From Candidatus Zhuqueibacterota bacterium (GTDB taxonomy: Bacteria > Zhuqueibacterota > Zhuqueibacteria > Residuimicrobiales > Oceaniaggregativiventaceae), in assembly GCA_014728085.1 (NCBI GenBank), contig WJMF01000234.1, positions 38,580 through 102,579 of the forward strand: DNA of 64,000 bases, read 5' to 3'. Position numbers and translations under genes: made by a program. The notes beneath the pieces are model-generated. The model had not been told where the DNA came from. It made no database searches and saw nothing but the letters and a program-made list of their open reading frames with translations. How positions within the stretch are numbered: position 1 is the first letter of the stretch; each line of letters opens with the position of its first letter. Of the stretch, positions 47,076 through 56,821 are shown in pieces.

Positions 47076-48302
47076 TTAAAATTTTGCTGCAGGAGGCAGT
47101 GAATACGTAATTTTCAATTCAGGAACTCTGCTCGAATCGATTTTACCGGTATAAAAATGTATAGAATACGGATTAAACCCATATTCTGATGACTGTAACA
47201 GCAATCCATGGTTGGGATTCCGTTCCAGCAACCAATTCTGAACGATACGGGACATATACTGTATATTTGTCTGATCTGCAAAAGAGAGAACGCTCACATC
47301 CGTGGCAGCTATCGTTTGAGGTAAATATTGTAATGCACTATCCACACTGACATTGGTGTTGTACCAGGTTGGATTTTGAAGGGTGGTGTCCAAAAGCACG
47401 ACATTGACTTTAATATTTATTCCTTCTTCGTTGCTATAGCTTTTATCAGTATCTATCGGCAGGGAGAGAATAGCCTGATGAACACTCGCCTGAATGGGGA
47501 CAGCAGACAAATCGAATCGAATCATAGCGCGATATCCCTGCAGATTGTCGATATGAATTGTTTCCAGTCCGGTAACGGCGCGGTTTTCTTCTTCTGTGTT
47601 TTCATATTCATAAAGAGTGGCTTCTTCGGTGACAATAACGTCGGTCGTATCCTTATTACCCTCTTCGTTTTCGTAAATCAATCTCAAATAAGGTTCACTA
47701 ACCTGTAAATCGGAACTCGGAAACTGGACCATAAAATCGGCTTGAGATATATGAAATAATATACCGTTATTCCTGACATTGGCATCCAGGTCTTCAGTCA
47801 AAATCCATTCATTGACTCGATCTGCAGGGAAGGGAACGGATATAAGGCTTGTGTCCGCATTTCCGATCTTAAAGTTTATAATCGGATCGGTGGCATCATA
47901 AAGGGGTTCTATGGTATTCCAGGTCACACTGCTTTCAAGCCAGTCCGGGGACAAAACCGGATAAATCGTAACACTCATACTATCCCCCTGGCCAAAAGAA
48001 TTGCTCTGAGACAGAAACAATTCAGCTGATTCAACTCTGGCGGAGTCAAGATATACGGAAGGATAAAAACGCATAATCGTATGGGTCCGAATATTATTAT
48101 ACTGGCCGAGTAAAAAATATTCATTATACCCCGTCGAAGGCGTTTTCCAAAGCTCCGCGGTATCCACCGCTTTTAGGGTTGTGGTTATGAGCTCGCCTTT
48201 ATTATCCCGGATGAGCGCTTCATAACCATTGGGAATGGATTTCTCCTGGCCACAATTCCAGATAAAAATCGTTAGCAGCAACAATAGGTATAACTTTTTC
48301 AT
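47076..48302 (-). CDS. DNRLRE domain lipoprotein
   Basis: This 408-residue protein has a lipoprotein signal KKLYLLLLLTIFIWNC with Cys at residue 17. It contains two DNRLRE-type segments: one near residues 45-215 (TIMRFYPSVYLDSARVESAELFL, DWLESSVTWNT) and another near residues 255-400 (AMIRFDLSAVPIQASVHQAIL, PELKITY). Such domains are beta-sandwich modules in secreted cell-surface or carbohydrate-associated proteins. The ATG at 48302 has AGGA eight bases upstream; an extension to 48359 would precede the signal sequence. It probably forms a unit with the beta-barrel gene downstream. Confidence 0.78.
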   Translation of the reverse strand: MKKLYLLLLLTIFIWNCGQEKSIPNGYEALIRDNKGELITTTLKAVDTAELWKTPSTGYNEYFLLGQYNNIRTHTIMRFYPSVYLDSARVESAELFLSQSNSFGQGDSMSVTIYPVLSPDWLESSVTWNTIEPLYDATDPIINFKIGNADTSLISVPFPADRVNEWILTEDLDANVRNNGILFHISQADFMVQFPSSDLQVSEPYLRLIYENEEGNKDTTDVIVTEEATLYEYENTEEENRAVTGLETIHIDNLQGYRAMIRFDLSAVPIQASVHQAILSLPIDTDKSYSNEEGINIKVNVVLLDTTLQNPTWYNTNVSVDSALQYLPQTIAATDVSVLSFADQTNIQYMSRIVQNWLLERNPNHGLLLQSSEYGFNPYSIHFYTGKIDSSRVPELKITYSLPPAAKF

Positions 48303-48391
48303 AAAATATCCTGAGCACTGGTTAAGGGTTTGCTTGTAAAACGATGTAATAGAAAACAAGTTCCGAATTTATTTGTAGCAAAGCCTTACAT

Positions 48392-48418
48392 AAAAAAGGG
48401 CAATCTGCGAGATTGCCC
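48392..48418 (-). terminator. Intrinsic terminator after rplQ
   Basis: An 8-base-pair stem (GGGCAATC/GATTGCCC) with a five-base loop is followed by six T on the minus strand, 35 bases after the rplQ stop. It closes the ribosomal superoperon. Confidence 0.85.
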
Positions 48419-48453
48419 TCTATATATACTTTTTGTCAACTAATACAGACAAT

Positions 48454-48930
48454 CTATTTTTCAGGCTGTTCGCTTTCAGGTTCTTCCTCGCCTGTTTCGA
48501 CCTCTTTCTCTTTCTCTTCTGCTTTTGCTTCACGTTTTTGCCGTTGTTTTTCTATTTTTTCCGCCTTGAAAGATTCATAACCGACGAGTTCAAAAATCGC
48601 CAGAGGCGTGTTATCGCCATTTCGACGGCCAATTTTTATAATACGGGTATAACCACCATTGCGATCCTGATATCGTGGTGCGATTTCATCGAACAATTCT
48701 TTAACGATTTCCTTATGTTTTATCGTACGAAGAACCATTCGTCTGGCATGCAAGTCGCCTCGTTTGGCAAAGGTAATTAAACGCTCAACGACCGTTCGGG
48801 CTTCTTTCGCCTTTGGAGTAGAGGTAACAATACTCTTGTGCTCCAGGAGCGATGTCGCCAGATTGGCCAGCATGGCCTTGCGATGGCTGGTGGTTCGCCC
48901 GAGTTTTCTGCCTGATTTTAAATGTCTCAT
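48454..48930 (-). CDS. rplQ: 50S ribosomal protein L17
   Basis: The 158-residue protein has the L17 core ([20 protein letters not shown], then [20 protein letters not shown] and [21 protein letters not shown]). It also has a charged C-terminal tail of about 35 residues (Lys/Glu-rich) absent from E. coli L17. It is the last gene of the superoperon. Confidence 0.96.
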   Translation of the reverse strand: MRHLKSGRKLGRTTSHRKAMLANLATSLLEHKSIVTSTPKAKEARTVVERLITFAKRGDLHARRMVLRTIKHKEIVKELFDEIAPRYQDRNGGYTRIIKIGRRNGDNTPLAIFELVGYESFKAEKIEKQRQKREAKAEEKEKEVETGEEEPESEQPEK

Positions 48931-48960
48931 TTTATTATCCTTGTGCGCTACAAAGTTATA

Positions 48961-49947
48961 CTATTCATCGGATTTTTTCAAATATTTATCGACATCCATA
49001 CCAAAATGGATCCCTTTTTCTTCGAGAATTTTGGTCAATTCACTCAGGGACTTGCGGCCGAAATTTCTAAACTTGAGCATTTCCTGTTCATCGCGTTTGA
49101 CCAGATCACCAATGGTTTTAATATTAGCTGCAGCAAGGCAATTATGAGATCGAACGGATAATTCGAGCTCGTCAACGCTCATCTGCAGTAATTTACGAAT
49201 CCGCATGGTTTCTTCGTCAATTTCTGCCGGTTCTTCTTCTTCGGGTTCGATATCAAAGTTGATAAAGAGCTCAATATGATCTTTGATTGTCTTGCCGGCA
49301 TAACTCAAAGAATCATCCGGAGTAATACTGCCATCGGTAAAAATTTCAAGAATGAGGCGTTCATAGTCGGTTTTTTGACCGACACGGGTATTTTCAACCG
49401 TATAGGTAACCCGGGTCACCGGACTAAAGATGGAATCTATGGGCACGGTTCCGATGGGCATATCCGGCATTTTATTGTCTTCCGCCGGTACGTATCCGCG
49501 GCCGCGGCCAATGCGCAGTTCAAGCTTAAATTCAGCGCTATCATTCAAAGTGGCAATGTGCTGTTCAGGATTGAGAATCTCAAATCCAGTGCTGGCCGCT
49601 TGTATATCCGCAGCGGTAAAATCCTTTGCCCCTTTTAAATCAATGACAATCTTGTCCGGTTTTTTGTCGACAAGTTTGATTTTCACCTGCTTGAGATTCA
49701 AAACAATTTCGGAGACATCTTCCTGTACGCCATCGATGGTGCTGAATTCATGCACAATACCATCAACACGAAAATTGGTGATAGCAGCACCGGGTATGGA
49801 TGACAAAAGAACTCTTCTCAAAGCATTGCCTATGGTGGTGCCGAATCCGCGTTCCAGAGGTTGAACAATGAATTTTCCGTATGTATTATTATATGTCGAT
49901 TCATCCAATTCGATGCTCTCAGGCATCTGAAATGTCGGTAAGGCCAT
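48961..49947 (-). CDS. rpoA: RNA polymerase alpha subunit
   Basis: This 328-residue subunit has the N-terminal assembly domain (FIVQPLERGFGTTIGNALRR, LLSSIPGAAIT) and the C-terminal DNA-binding domain (ELELSVRSHNCLAAANI, LKFRNFGRKSLSELT). Start ATG at 49947 is chosen because GGAG lies six bases upstream, while the ATG at 49959 has no Shine-Dalgarno. It lies between rpsD and rplQ, as in the canonical alpha operon. Confidence 0.97.
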   Translation of the reverse strand: MALPTFQMPESIELDESTYNNTYGKFIVQPLERGFGTTIGNALRRVLLSSIPGAAITNFRVDGIVHEFSTIDGVQEDVSEIVLNLKQVKIKLVDKKPDKIVIDLKGAKDFTAADIQAASTGFEILNPEQHIATLNDSAEFKLELRIGRGRGYVPAEDNKMPDMPIGTVPIDSIFSPVTRVTYTVENTRVGQKTDYERLILEIFTDGSITPDDSLSYAGKTIKDHIELFINFDIEPEEEEPAEIDEETMRIRKLLQMSVDELELSVRSHNCLAAANIKTIGDLVKRDEQEMLKFRNFGRKSLSELTKILEEKGIHFGMDVDKYLKKSDE

Positions 49948-49981
49948 ATAATGCTCCATTTAAATTAATCATTAGATTTAA

Positions 49982-50611
49982 TTATTTAGAATACAACTCG
50001 ACGATCAGGTTTTCGTTGACATTCACAGGAATCTGATCGCGGGAAGGTACTTCCAGAATTGCACCTTCCATTTTCGCTTTGTCTAAGGATAGCCATGGAA
50101 CAAGTTTTCCGTCTCGGACTTTTTTCATCGAATTGTGAATCATTTCCAGCTGTCTGCTTTTTGGTCGGATGCGGATCAGATCGCCGGCTTTTACCTGGTA
50201 TGATGGAACATCGACGAGTCGTTCGTTAACCATCACATGGCGATGTCGTATTAATTGCCTCGCTTGAGAGCGCGAAGAGGCCAAACCTAACCGGTGGACA
50301 ATATTATCGAGACGAAATTCAAGCATCTTGATCAGATTCTCACCGGTAATACCACTGGCTTTTTCCGCCTTTTTAAAATAGATGCGAAATTGTTGTTCCA
50401 GCAGACCATAAGTGCGTTTTACCTTCTGTTTTTCGCGCAACTGGATGGCATACTCGGATTTCTTGAAGCGTCTCATCCGTCCGTGTTGGCCGGGAGCATA
50501 TCCGCGTTTCTCAAAAGAGCATTTATTGGAGCTGCATCGGGCTCCCTTTAAAAATAGTTTCGCACCCTCGCGGCGACATAATTTGCACACAGGTCCTGTA
50601 TAGCGGGCCAT
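49982..50611 (-). CDS. rpsD: 30S ribosomal protein S4 (zinc-binding form)
   Basis: This 209-residue 16S-binding protein nucleates small-subunit assembly. It has a zinc pattern Cys9-x2-Cys12 and Cys26-x4-Cys31 (VCKLCRREGAKLFLKG, then CSSNKC). The S4 RNA-binding domain follows (LDNIVHRLGLASSRSQARQL, then HRHVMVNERLVDVPSYQV). Confidence 0.97.
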   Translation of the reverse strand: MARYTGPVCKLCRREGAKLFLKGARCSSNKCSFEKRGYAPGQHGRMRRFKKSEYAIQLREKQKVKRTYGLLEQQFRIYFKKAEKASGITGENLIKMLEFRLDNIVHRLGLASSRSQARQLIRHRHVMVNERLVDVPSYQVKAGDLIRIRPKSRQLEMIHNSMKKVRDGKLVPWLSLDKAKMEGAILEVPSRDQIPVNVNENLIVELYSK

Positions 50612-50684
50612 AAATCGAAACCTCCTTAAAATACGTGTAATATGAGCGGCACATCGTCAATAATATATGCCGGCTCAACTTGAC

Positions 50685-51074
50685 TTAAACGCGCCGTCTT
50701 TTCGGTGGACGACAACCATTATGCGGTATAGGTGTTACATCACGAATAGCGGTAATCTCAAGGCCTGCGGCCTGTAATGACCGGACGGCAGCTTCACGGC
50801 CGGAACCGGGGCCTTTTACCAGAACTTCAACCCGTCGCAACCCGAGATCATAGGCTTCCTTGGCCGCCATTTCAGCAGAAAGCTGGGAGGCAAAAGGCGT
50901 GCTTTTGCGAGAGCCCTTGAATCCGGACCGTCCGGAGGTTGCCCATGATATCACGTTACCGTATACATCCGTTATGGTTATATTGGTGTTGTTAAAACTT
51001 GCTTTAACATGAGCGATACCGTTCGCTTCAACTTTTTCTTTCTTTTTTATTCCTCGTTTTCTTTGGGTAGCCAA
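50685..51074 (-). CDS. rpsK: 30S ribosomal protein S11
   Basis: This 129-residue platform protein has the basic N-terminal tail and landmarks [37 protein letters not shown] and [19 protein letters not shown]. The start is TTG with GAGG six bases upstream. It is located between rpsM and rpsD. Confidence 0.97.
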   Translation of the reverse strand: MATQRKRGIKKKEKVEANGIAHVKASFNNTNITITDVYGNVISWATSGRSGFKGSRKSTPFASQLSAEMAAKEAYDLGLRRVEVLVKGPGSGREAAVRSLQAAGLEITAIRDVTPIPHNGCRPPKRRRV

Positions 51075-51097
51075 AGTACACCTCTTTTATTGAATAG

Positions 51098-51469
51098 TTA
51101 TACTTTTTTCTTCCGAATACCAACATTGCCGCGACGGCTTCGCCTTGTTCTCGCATTTGTATGCGTCCGCTGACCTCGTGACGGCAGGCCGCGCCGATGT
51201 CGAAGACCACGGTAGGATCCGATATCCATCAATCGCTTGATATTCATTTGTACTTCACTGCGCAATGAGCCTTCTACTTTATAATTGGAAACCACATCGC
51301 GAATCTTGGCCGCATCATCGGGCGAAAGGTCATTTACGCGCTTGTCAGGATCAACGCCTGCCTTTTTCAAAATAACTTGGGATGTACTCAGACCTATCCC
51401 GTAAATATAAGTCAAGGCAATTTCAACTCTTTTATCACGAGGTAGATCAACACCAGCAATTCGAGCCAA
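51098..51469 (-). CDS. rpsM: 30S ribosomal protein S13
   Basis: This 123-residue head protein contacts the P-site tRNA and L5. It shows [39 protein letters not shown] and the basic C-terminal tail. Start is TTG with AGGAG six bases upstream. It follows rpmJ. Confidence 0.97.
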   Translation of the reverse strand: MARIAGVDLPRDKRVEIALTYIYGIGLSTSQVILKKAGVDPDKRVNDLSPDDAAKIRDVVSNYKVEGSLRSEVQMNIKRLMDIGSYRGLRHRRGLPSRGQRTHTNARTRRSRRGNVGIRKKKV

Positions 51470-51487
51470 CTTGTACTCCTTTGGTTT

Positions 51488-51604
51488 TTAACTTTGTCTC
51501 TGTTTATGTCTTGGATTTTTCTTACAAATAACGCGAACCCGGCCGTTACGGCGGATGATTTTACAATGTTCGCATATCTTTTTAACAGATGCTCGCACCT
51601 TCAT
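51488..51604 (-). CDS. rpmJ: 50S ribosomal protein L36 (zinc-binding form)
   Basis: This 38-residue protein is too short for a usual ORF cutoff. It starts [19 protein letters not shown] and ends with [14 protein letters not shown]; the Cys11-x2-Cys14 and later Cys/His residues give the zinc-binding form. ATG at 51604 follows infA by 20 bases and precedes rpsM, the canonical position. Confidence 0.95.
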   Translation of the reverse strand: MKVRASVKKICEHCKIIRRNGRVRVICKKNPRHKQRQS

Positions 51605-51624
51605 AATTAATACTCCTAAAGACT

Positions 51625-51843
51625 TTATTTGTAGCGATAAGTAATTCTTCCACGTGTCAGATCATATGGCGACAACTCTACAGTTACCTTATCGCCGGGC
51701 AAAATCTTGATAAAATGCATCCGCATTTTGCCCGATATATGGGCCAATACTTTATGACCATTTTCCAGCTCTACGCGAAAAGTTGCGTTGGGTAATGTTT
51801 CCAGAATCGTTCCATCGACTTTAATTGTAGCTTCTTTAGACAT
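51625..51843 (-). CDS. infA: Translation initiation factor IF-1
   Basis: This 72-residue OB-fold factor blocks the A site during initiation. It shows [20 protein letters not shown] and [20 protein letters not shown], with RITYRYK at the end. It lies 14 bases after map and before rpmJ. Confidence 0.97.
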   Translation of the reverse strand: MSKEATIKVDGTILETLPNATFRVELENGHKVLAHISGKMRMHFIKILPGDKVTVELSPYDLTRGRITYRYK

Positions 51844-51857
51844 AAATCTCCCAGATA

Positions 51858-52604
51858 TTATTCTTTTGTTAACACTTCCGGATCGCGATCAGTAATCACA
51901 ATTGTATGCTCAAAATGAGCTGAGGGTCGACCATCCCTGGTAATGATGGTCCACCGGTCATTTTCGACCTCGATCTCGTGAGATCCAAGATTGATCATGG
52001 GTTCTATGGCCAGTACCATTCCTTTTTGCAGTCGCGGTCCGCTTCCGGGGTTACCAAAATTAGGCACTTCCGGCGGTTCGTGTAACGCCCTTCCAATACC
52101 ATGTCCGACCAGGTCTCTTACGACCGAAAATCCGGCTTGTTCCGCGGTCTGCTGCACCGCATGTCCGATATCGTGCAGGCGATTTCCTTCTTTCGCCTGT
52201 TCGATACCCGCTATCAGGGCAGCCTCGGTCACGGTTAACAATCGCTGCTTTTCATTACTGATCTGTCCAACCGCAAACGTCCTGGCAGAATCTCCAAAAT
52301 ATCCTTCCAATTCCACACCAACATCTACACTGACGATATCGCCTTCTTCAAGCACTCTGTTTCCCGGTATACCGTGAACGATCTGATCGTTCACCGAAAC
52401 ACAAATATTCGCCGGATAACCATTGAAATTTTTGAATGCAGGTTTTGCATCATTCGAATAGATAAAATCGGCGATCTCTTCATCCAGTTCAACGGTGCGC
52501 AATCCGGGACGAATCCGGGAGCCGGCCAAGCCCAGAGATCTTGCAACGAGTCTGGCGCTTTTGCGCATAGCATCAATCTCATGCGAATTCTTGATCGGAA
52601 TCAT
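51858..52604 (-). CDS. map: Methionine aminopeptidase, type I
   Basis: This 248-residue enzyme removes the initiator methionine. The dimetal ligands are visible as Asp in [19 protein letters not shown], His in [14 protein letters not shown], Glu in LAIEPMIN and Glu in FEHTIV. It follows adk by six bases. No N-terminal extension is present. Confidence 0.96.
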   Translation of the reverse strand: MIPIKNSHEIDAMRKSARLVARSLGLAGSRIRPGLRTVELDEEIADFIYSNDAKPAFKNFNGYPANICVSVNDQIVHGIPGNRVLEEGDIVSVDVGVELEGYFGDSARTFAVGQISNEKQRLLTVTEAALIAGIEQAKEGNRLHDIGHAVQQTAEQAGFSVVRDLVGHGIGRALHEPPEVPNFGNPGSGPRLQKGMVLAIEPMINLGSHEIEVENDRWTIITRDGRPSAHFEHTIVITDRDPEVLTKE

Positions 52605-52610
52605 ACCAGC

Positions 52611-53258
52611 TCAATCGCGTATATTTTTAAGAACATTCTGAATTTCTGCACGAACATCATCAATTACCCCGTTGGCATCTATTTTATACAAATTTCCTTT
52701 TTTTTCATAATAGTCCACCAGGGGTGCCGTGTTTTCCTCATAAACCTGAAGGCGATTTCGAACCGTCTCTTCTTTATCGTCATCGCGTTGAATCACTTTT
52801 CCGCCGCATCGGCGGCAAATCGCATCGGTTTCAGGGGGATCGGTAATCAAATTATAGTTATAGCCGCATTTGCTACAAACACGGCGACTGGTCAATCGCG
52901 ATATCACTAAATTTTTATCAATATCAAAATAAATAACCGCCTGTATAGCGTTGTCCTTCAAGATACGATCAAGGCCTTCTGCCTGTGCAATGGTGCGCGG
53001 AAAACCGTCGAGGATATAGCCGTTTCGGCAGTCCTGCTCAGACAATCTGTCGCGAATGAGCTGCAGGATAATATCATCCGGAACAAGGTCACCTGCTTCC
53101 ATGATCGATTTGGCTTTTTTACCGAGTTCGGTGCCTTTTTTAACCGCATCGCGCAGGATTTCACCTGTCGATATCTGCGGTATGGCATACAGTTTGGAAA
53201 AATATAAAGCCTGTGTACCCTTGCCGGTTCCCGGAGCACCGAGAAAAATAATTCGCAT
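52611..53258 (-). CDS. adk: Adenylate kinase (zinc-lid form)
   Basis: This 215-residue kinase interconverts AMP, ADP and ATP. It has the P-loop GAPGTGKGTQA (residues 7-17), GFPRTIAQAEGLD, and a LID with four Cys (CSKCGYNYN, then CRRCGG) that would bind zinc. The ATG at 53258 has GAGGAAGGA upstream; a frame extension to 53294 overlaps secY's end. It sits between secY and map in the canonical order. Confidence 0.96.
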   Translation of the reverse strand: MRIIFLGAPGTGKGTQALYFSKLYAIPQISTGEILRDAVKKGTELGKKAKSIMEAGDLVPDDIILQLIRDRLSEQDCRNGYILDGFPRTIAQAEGLDRILKDNAIQAVIYFDIDKNLVISRLTSRRVCSKCGYNYNLITDPPETDAICRRCGGKVIQRDDDKEETVRNRLQVYEENTAPLVDYYEKKGNLYKIDANGVIDDVRAEIQNVLKNIRD

Positions 53259-53274
53259 AAATCTATATCCTTCC

Positions 53275-54606
53275 TCAAAATCTCCGTTTGCCACGGATTT
53301 TTCCGGTTTTCATGAATCCGTCATAGTGCCGCATCAGCAGGTGACTTTCGATCTGCTGCAGGGTATCGAGCGCGACACCGACAACAATGAGCAATGACGT
53401 ACCACCATAAAAGCTGGCAAAGTTATAGGAAACATTGGTAATCTTGGTGATAAACATCGGAAAAATAGCGATAATGGCCAGAAAAATAGAACCGGGCAGG
53501 GTGATTCGAGTTAAAATATTATCGATATACTCTGCAGTTCGCTTGCCCGGGCGTACACCGGGAATAAAACCACCATGTTTTTTCATGTTATCGGCAACAT
53601 CAACCGGATTAAAAGCAATCGCTGTGTAAAAATAGGTAAAAAAGACGATCATGATGGCATAAATAACCCAGTAAAAGGTGGATTCATAATCAAACATCAT
53701 GTTAACCGATGCCATAAAGTCGCTATTCGGAAAAAACTGAACAATCGTTTGCGGGACGAACAGGATAGATTGTGCAAAAATAATTGGCATAACACCGGCG
53801 GTATTTACACGCAGCGGAATATGGGTGCTCTGTCCGCCGTAGATTTTTCTACCGACGACCCGCTTGGCGTATTGCACCCTTATTTTTCTGGTGCCCTGCG
53901 TCAACAGCACACTGCCCGCAACGGTCCCGACAAAAACCGCCCAGAGCAATACCTCCACGATGATTTGGCGGTTTCCACTAACCACCTGCTGCAGTTCATC
54001 AAATATAGAGTTGGGAAAACGAGCGATGATACCGATAAAAATGATAAGGGAAATACCATTTCCAATACCGCGCTCGGTGATTTGCTCACCCAACCACATA
54101 ATTAAAACCGTGCCACAGGTCAGGGTCAGCATCGTCAACAGTCTGAATCCGAGTCCCGGGCTGGGGACCACCATTTGGCCCGACGCAGTTGTTCCGATAC
54201 GTTCGAGAAACACGCTCACACCATATCCCTGTAATGTTGAGATAAGAACGGTTCCGTACCGCGTATACTGGGTAATTTTTTTGCGGCCCTGTTCACCCTC
54301 TTTTTGCAATTTTTGAAAATAAGGAACCACGGCGCCAAGCAGCTGAATAATAATGGACGCCGAGATATAGGGCATAATACCGAGGGCAAAAACGGTCGCC
54401 CGCGAAAAGGCACCGCCGGCAAATAAATCATAAAGACCTAAAAGACCGCGCTGAGCGGACTGAAAAAACTCCAATAGCGCCTGTGCATTGATACCGGGTA
54501 CAGGAACGTGACCGCCAATACGATAGACGATCAGAATGAGCGCAGTGAACAAAATTTTTCTCTTCAGTTCGGGTATTTTGAAAATGCTTTGAACGCGATC
54601 CATCAT
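53275..54606 (-). CDS. secY: Preprotein translocase subunit SecY
   Basis: This 443-residue channel of the Sec translocon has about ten transmembrane helices. Landmarks are RIGGHVPVPGINAQAL, GIMPYISASIIIQLLG, ITERGIGNGISLIIF and FNPVDVADNMKKHGGFIPG, with a basic C-terminus (RGKRRF). The ATG overlaps the TGA of rplO by ATGA; a second ATG follows immediately. Confidence 0.97.
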   Translation of the reverse strand: MMDRVQSIFKIPELKRKILFTALILIVYRIGGHVPVPGINAQALLEFFQSAQRGLLGLYDLFAGGAFSRATVFALGIMPYISASIIIQLLGAVVPYFQKLQKEGEQGRKKITQYTRYGTVLISTLQGYGVSVFLERIGTTASGQMVVPSPGLGFRLLTMLTLTCGTVLIMWLGEQITERGIGNGISLIIFIGIIARFPNSIFDELQQVVSGNRQIIVEVLLWAVFVGTVAGSVLLTQGTRKIRVQYAKRVVGRKIYGGQSTHIPLRVNTAGVMPIIFAQSILFVPQTIVQFFPNSDFMASVNMMFDYESTFYWVIYAIMIVFFTYFYTAIAFNPVDVADNMKKHGGFIPGVRPGKRTAEYIDNILTRITLPGSIFLAIIAIFPMFITKITNVSYNFASFYGGTSLLIVVGVALDTLQQIESHLLMRHYDGFMKTGKIRGKRRF

Positions 54607-55037
54607 AAGACGTCGGCCCTCCCACCTGCGGATTCGATTTTCTCTTTAGCGGTTTTGCTGAAAGCATGTACCTGAATGGTTAATGTTTTCGACAGTTCAC
54701 CGTTACCAAGCACTTTAATCGGTTTGTCTTTACGGCTGACCAATCCTTTTTCATATAAAACCGTTGGATTGATTTCTTTAACATTTTTCAACTTTTCAAG
54801 ATCGCAGACATTAACGACCTGATATTCAATCCGGTTTCGGTTTTTAAAACCACGTTTTGGCAGTCTCCGTTGTATGGGCATCTGCCCGCCTTCGAACCAG
54901 ATCGGGATATTGCCGCCGGATCGGGATTTTTGTCCTTTTTCCCCGCGTCCGGAGGTCTTGCCGCGAGAACCGCCTCTGCCGACACGCTTTTTGTCTTTGC
55001 GTGATTTATCTGCATATGTTAACTTTGACAAATCCAT
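54603..55037 (-). CDS. rplO: 50S ribosomal protein L15
   Basis: This 144-residue protein has the glycine- and lysine-rich N-terminal half (GRGGSRGKTSGRGEKGQKSR) and the C-terminal KVLGNGELSKTLTIQVHAFS. It follows rpmD by 24 bases and ends in an ATGA overlap with secY. Confidence 0.97.
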   Translation of the reverse strand: MDLSKLTYADKSRKDKKRVGRGGSRGKTSGRGEKGQKSRSGGNIPIWFEGGQMPIQRRLPKRGFKNRNRIEYQVVNVCDLEKLKNVKEINPTVLYEKGLVSRKDKPIKVLGNGELSKTLTIQVHAFSKTAKEKIESAGGRADVL

Positions 55038-55061
55038 TTATGCCTCAACTCCAAGTATAGG

Positions 55062-55259
55062 TTACGATTTGAGTTCTTCTACTTTAACCAGATGAGCGAC
55101 TCGCCCAACCATACCGCGAATGACAGGATTATCTTTCTGCATGACCGTATGATGCATACGGCGAAGACCGAGCGCCTTGATGGTATCTTTCTGGCGTTGT
55201 ACGCAGCCGATCGGACTTTTGACCAGAGTAATTTGTAATTTTTTCTTTGATTTTGCCAT
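55062..55259 (-). CDS. rpmD: 50S ribosomal protein L30
   Basis: This 65-residue protein shows LQITLVKSPIGCVQRQKDTI and LGLRRMHHTVMQKDNPVIRG, and ends with the usual short acidic-basic tail (HLVKVEELKS). It lies between rpsE and rplO. Confidence 0.97.
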   Translation of the reverse strand: MAKSKKKLQITLVKSPIGCVQRQKDTIKALGLRRMHHTVMQKDNPVIRGMVGRVAHLVKVEELKS

Positions 55260-55274
55260 TTTTTAGTTCCCGTA

Positions 55275-55832
55275 CTATTCTGTTTCAGGTTCTGTTTCAG
55301 CTTTATTGGATTTTGGGACGGTATTAAACACCCGCATAATGTTCATATTGCGCTTTTTAGCAACGGATTGAACATCCATCATCTCTTCCAAAGCCTTCAT
55401 AGTAGCCTTTACCACATTGTGGGGGTTTGCAGAACCGCGCGATTTGGTCAAAACATCACTTACTCCCACCGCTTCCATGATTGCACGTACAGGTCCGCCG
55501 GCAATAACACCGGTACCCGGTGCTGCAGGCTTGAGAAAAACACGACCGGCGCCGAATTTGCCTTCAATCTGATGGGGCAAAGTCCCGTGAACCAGGGGGA
55601 CATAAATGATGTTCTTTTTTGCGGCTTCGGTGCCTTTAGAAATACAATCGGTCACCTCATTGGCTTTGCCCAACCCAATTCCGACATGTCCGTGCCCGTC
55701 ACCCACCACGACAATCGCATTGAAACTAAAACGACGTCCACCTTTGACCACTTTGGCAACGCGATTGACATGAATGACTCTTTCATTCAGGTCTATCTCA
55801 TTTGGATTGATTTTCTTTTGTCGTGTATCCAA
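55275..55832 (-). CDS. rpsE: 30S ribosomal protein S5
   Basis: This 185-residue protein includes the N-terminal double-stranded RNA-binding part ([20 protein letters not shown]) and the C-terminal [15 protein letters not shown]. Start TTG has GAGG eight bases upstream. The Glu-rich tail (TEPETE) is short. It follows rplR. Confidence 0.97.
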   Translation of the reverse strand: MDTRQKKINPNEIDLNERVIHVNRVAKVVKGGRRFSFNAIVVVGDGHGHVGIGLGKANEVTDCISKGTEAAKKNIIYVPLVHGTLPHQIEGKFGAGRVFLKPAAPGTGVIAGGPVRAIMEAVGVSDVLTKSRGSANPHNVVKATMKALEEMMDVQSVAKKRNMNIMRVFNTVPKSNKAETEPETE

Positions 55833-55866
55833 AATAATATCCTCGTTTTACATATTTTCAGTGAAC

Positions 55867-56241
55867 TTAGAAATCAAGACCACCTTCTCTGGCTCCATCG
55901 GCCAGGGCCTTGATGCGCCCGTGGTAGAGATATCCGGCACGATCAAAAACAACTCGTTCGATTTTCTTGTTCTTGGCCAAATCAGCCAGATGCTTACCGA
56001 CAAGCTTGGCGGTTTCGATTTTGTTTTCCGCTTTTCCGACCCCCGCTTTGAGATCTTTCGACAAGGAAGAAGTCGAGGTGATGGTTTTAGAATCGACATC
56101 ATCCACCAATTGGCCATAAATATGCTTGTTGCTTCGGAACACAACCAGCCGGGGGCGCTCGGCAGTACCATAAATATTCTTACGAATATGCTTGCGGCGC
56201 CGCCTTCTCTGAGCGAGTTTTATATTGCTTCCTGTAGACAT
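55867..56241 (-). CDS. rplR: 50S ribosomal protein L18
   Basis: This 124-residue 5S-rRNA-binding protein shows [20 protein letters not shown] and [21 protein letters not shown] in its C-terminal half. The ATG at 56241 (MSTGSN) is preferred over an upstream in-frame Met. Confidence 0.96.
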   Translation of the reverse strand: MSTGSNIKLAQRRRRRKHIRKNIYGTAERPRLVVFRSNKHIYGQLVDDVDSKTITSTSSLSKDLKAGVGKAENKIETAKLVGKHLADLAKNKKIERVVFDRAGYLYHGRIKALADGAREGGLDF

Positions 56242-56262
56242 AATATATCTCAACTTTCATGT

Positions 56263-56805
56263 TTAAGCAGCAGTTTTTCCAGCTTTTCGGCGAACCGTTT
56301 CATCAATATAGCGAATTCCTTTGCCTTTATACGGTTCGGGTTTCTTAAAAGCACGTATCTTGGCGGCAACAACACCAACAAGCTGCTTGTCGATGCCGCT
56401 GATCGTGATTTCATTGGCTTTTGAATCCACACCGATTTCAATACCGTCAGGAGGAGTAAACAGAATCGGATGAGAGTATCCGATATTGAGAAAAAGGCTC
56501 TTGCCTCTCAACTCGCTTCTGTATCCAACCCCAACCACCTGCAATTTCTTTTGATAGCCTTCTGTAACACCCTGAACGATGTTCCAGATAAGGCTACGGG
56601 ACAAGCCATGCATTGACCGGGACAGCTTTGCTTCGGAGTCGCGCTCAGCCTTAACAACACCATCCTTAATGTTGACCTTGATCTGTGGTGGAATCTGTGC
56701 AGTCAGTTCACCTTTTGGTCCTTTTGCCGTGACCCTGTTATCAGAATCGACTTTGATCTCGACTCCGTCCGGTATAGAAATGGGCAATTTTCCTACTCGT
56801 GACAC
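56263..56805 (-). CDS. rplF: 50S ribosomal protein L6
   Basis: This 180-residue protein has the duplicated L6 fold with SRVGKLPISIPDGVEI, VKAERDSEAKLSRSMHGLSR and RAFKKPEPYKGKGIRYIDE as landmarks. Start is GTG at 56805 with GGAGGAG six to eight bases upstream; the longer frame to 56853 overlaps rpsH and has no better ribosome-binding site. Confidence 0.96.
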   Translation of the reverse strand: MSRVGKLPISIPDGVEIKVDSDNRVTAKGPKGELTAQIPPQIKVNIKDGVVKAERDSEAKLSRSMHGLSRSLIWNIVQGVTEGYQKKLQVVGVGYRSELRGKSLFLNIGYSHPILFTPPDGIEIGVDSKANEITISGIDKQLVGVVAAKIRAFKKPEPYKGKGIRYIDETVRRKAGKTAA

Positions 56806-56821
56806 ATTAATCTCCTCCAGG

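Noticed and set aside
55774..56424. 216-residue plus-strand ORF
   Set aside because: It lies opposite rpsE, rplR and rplF and lacks any recognisable motif.
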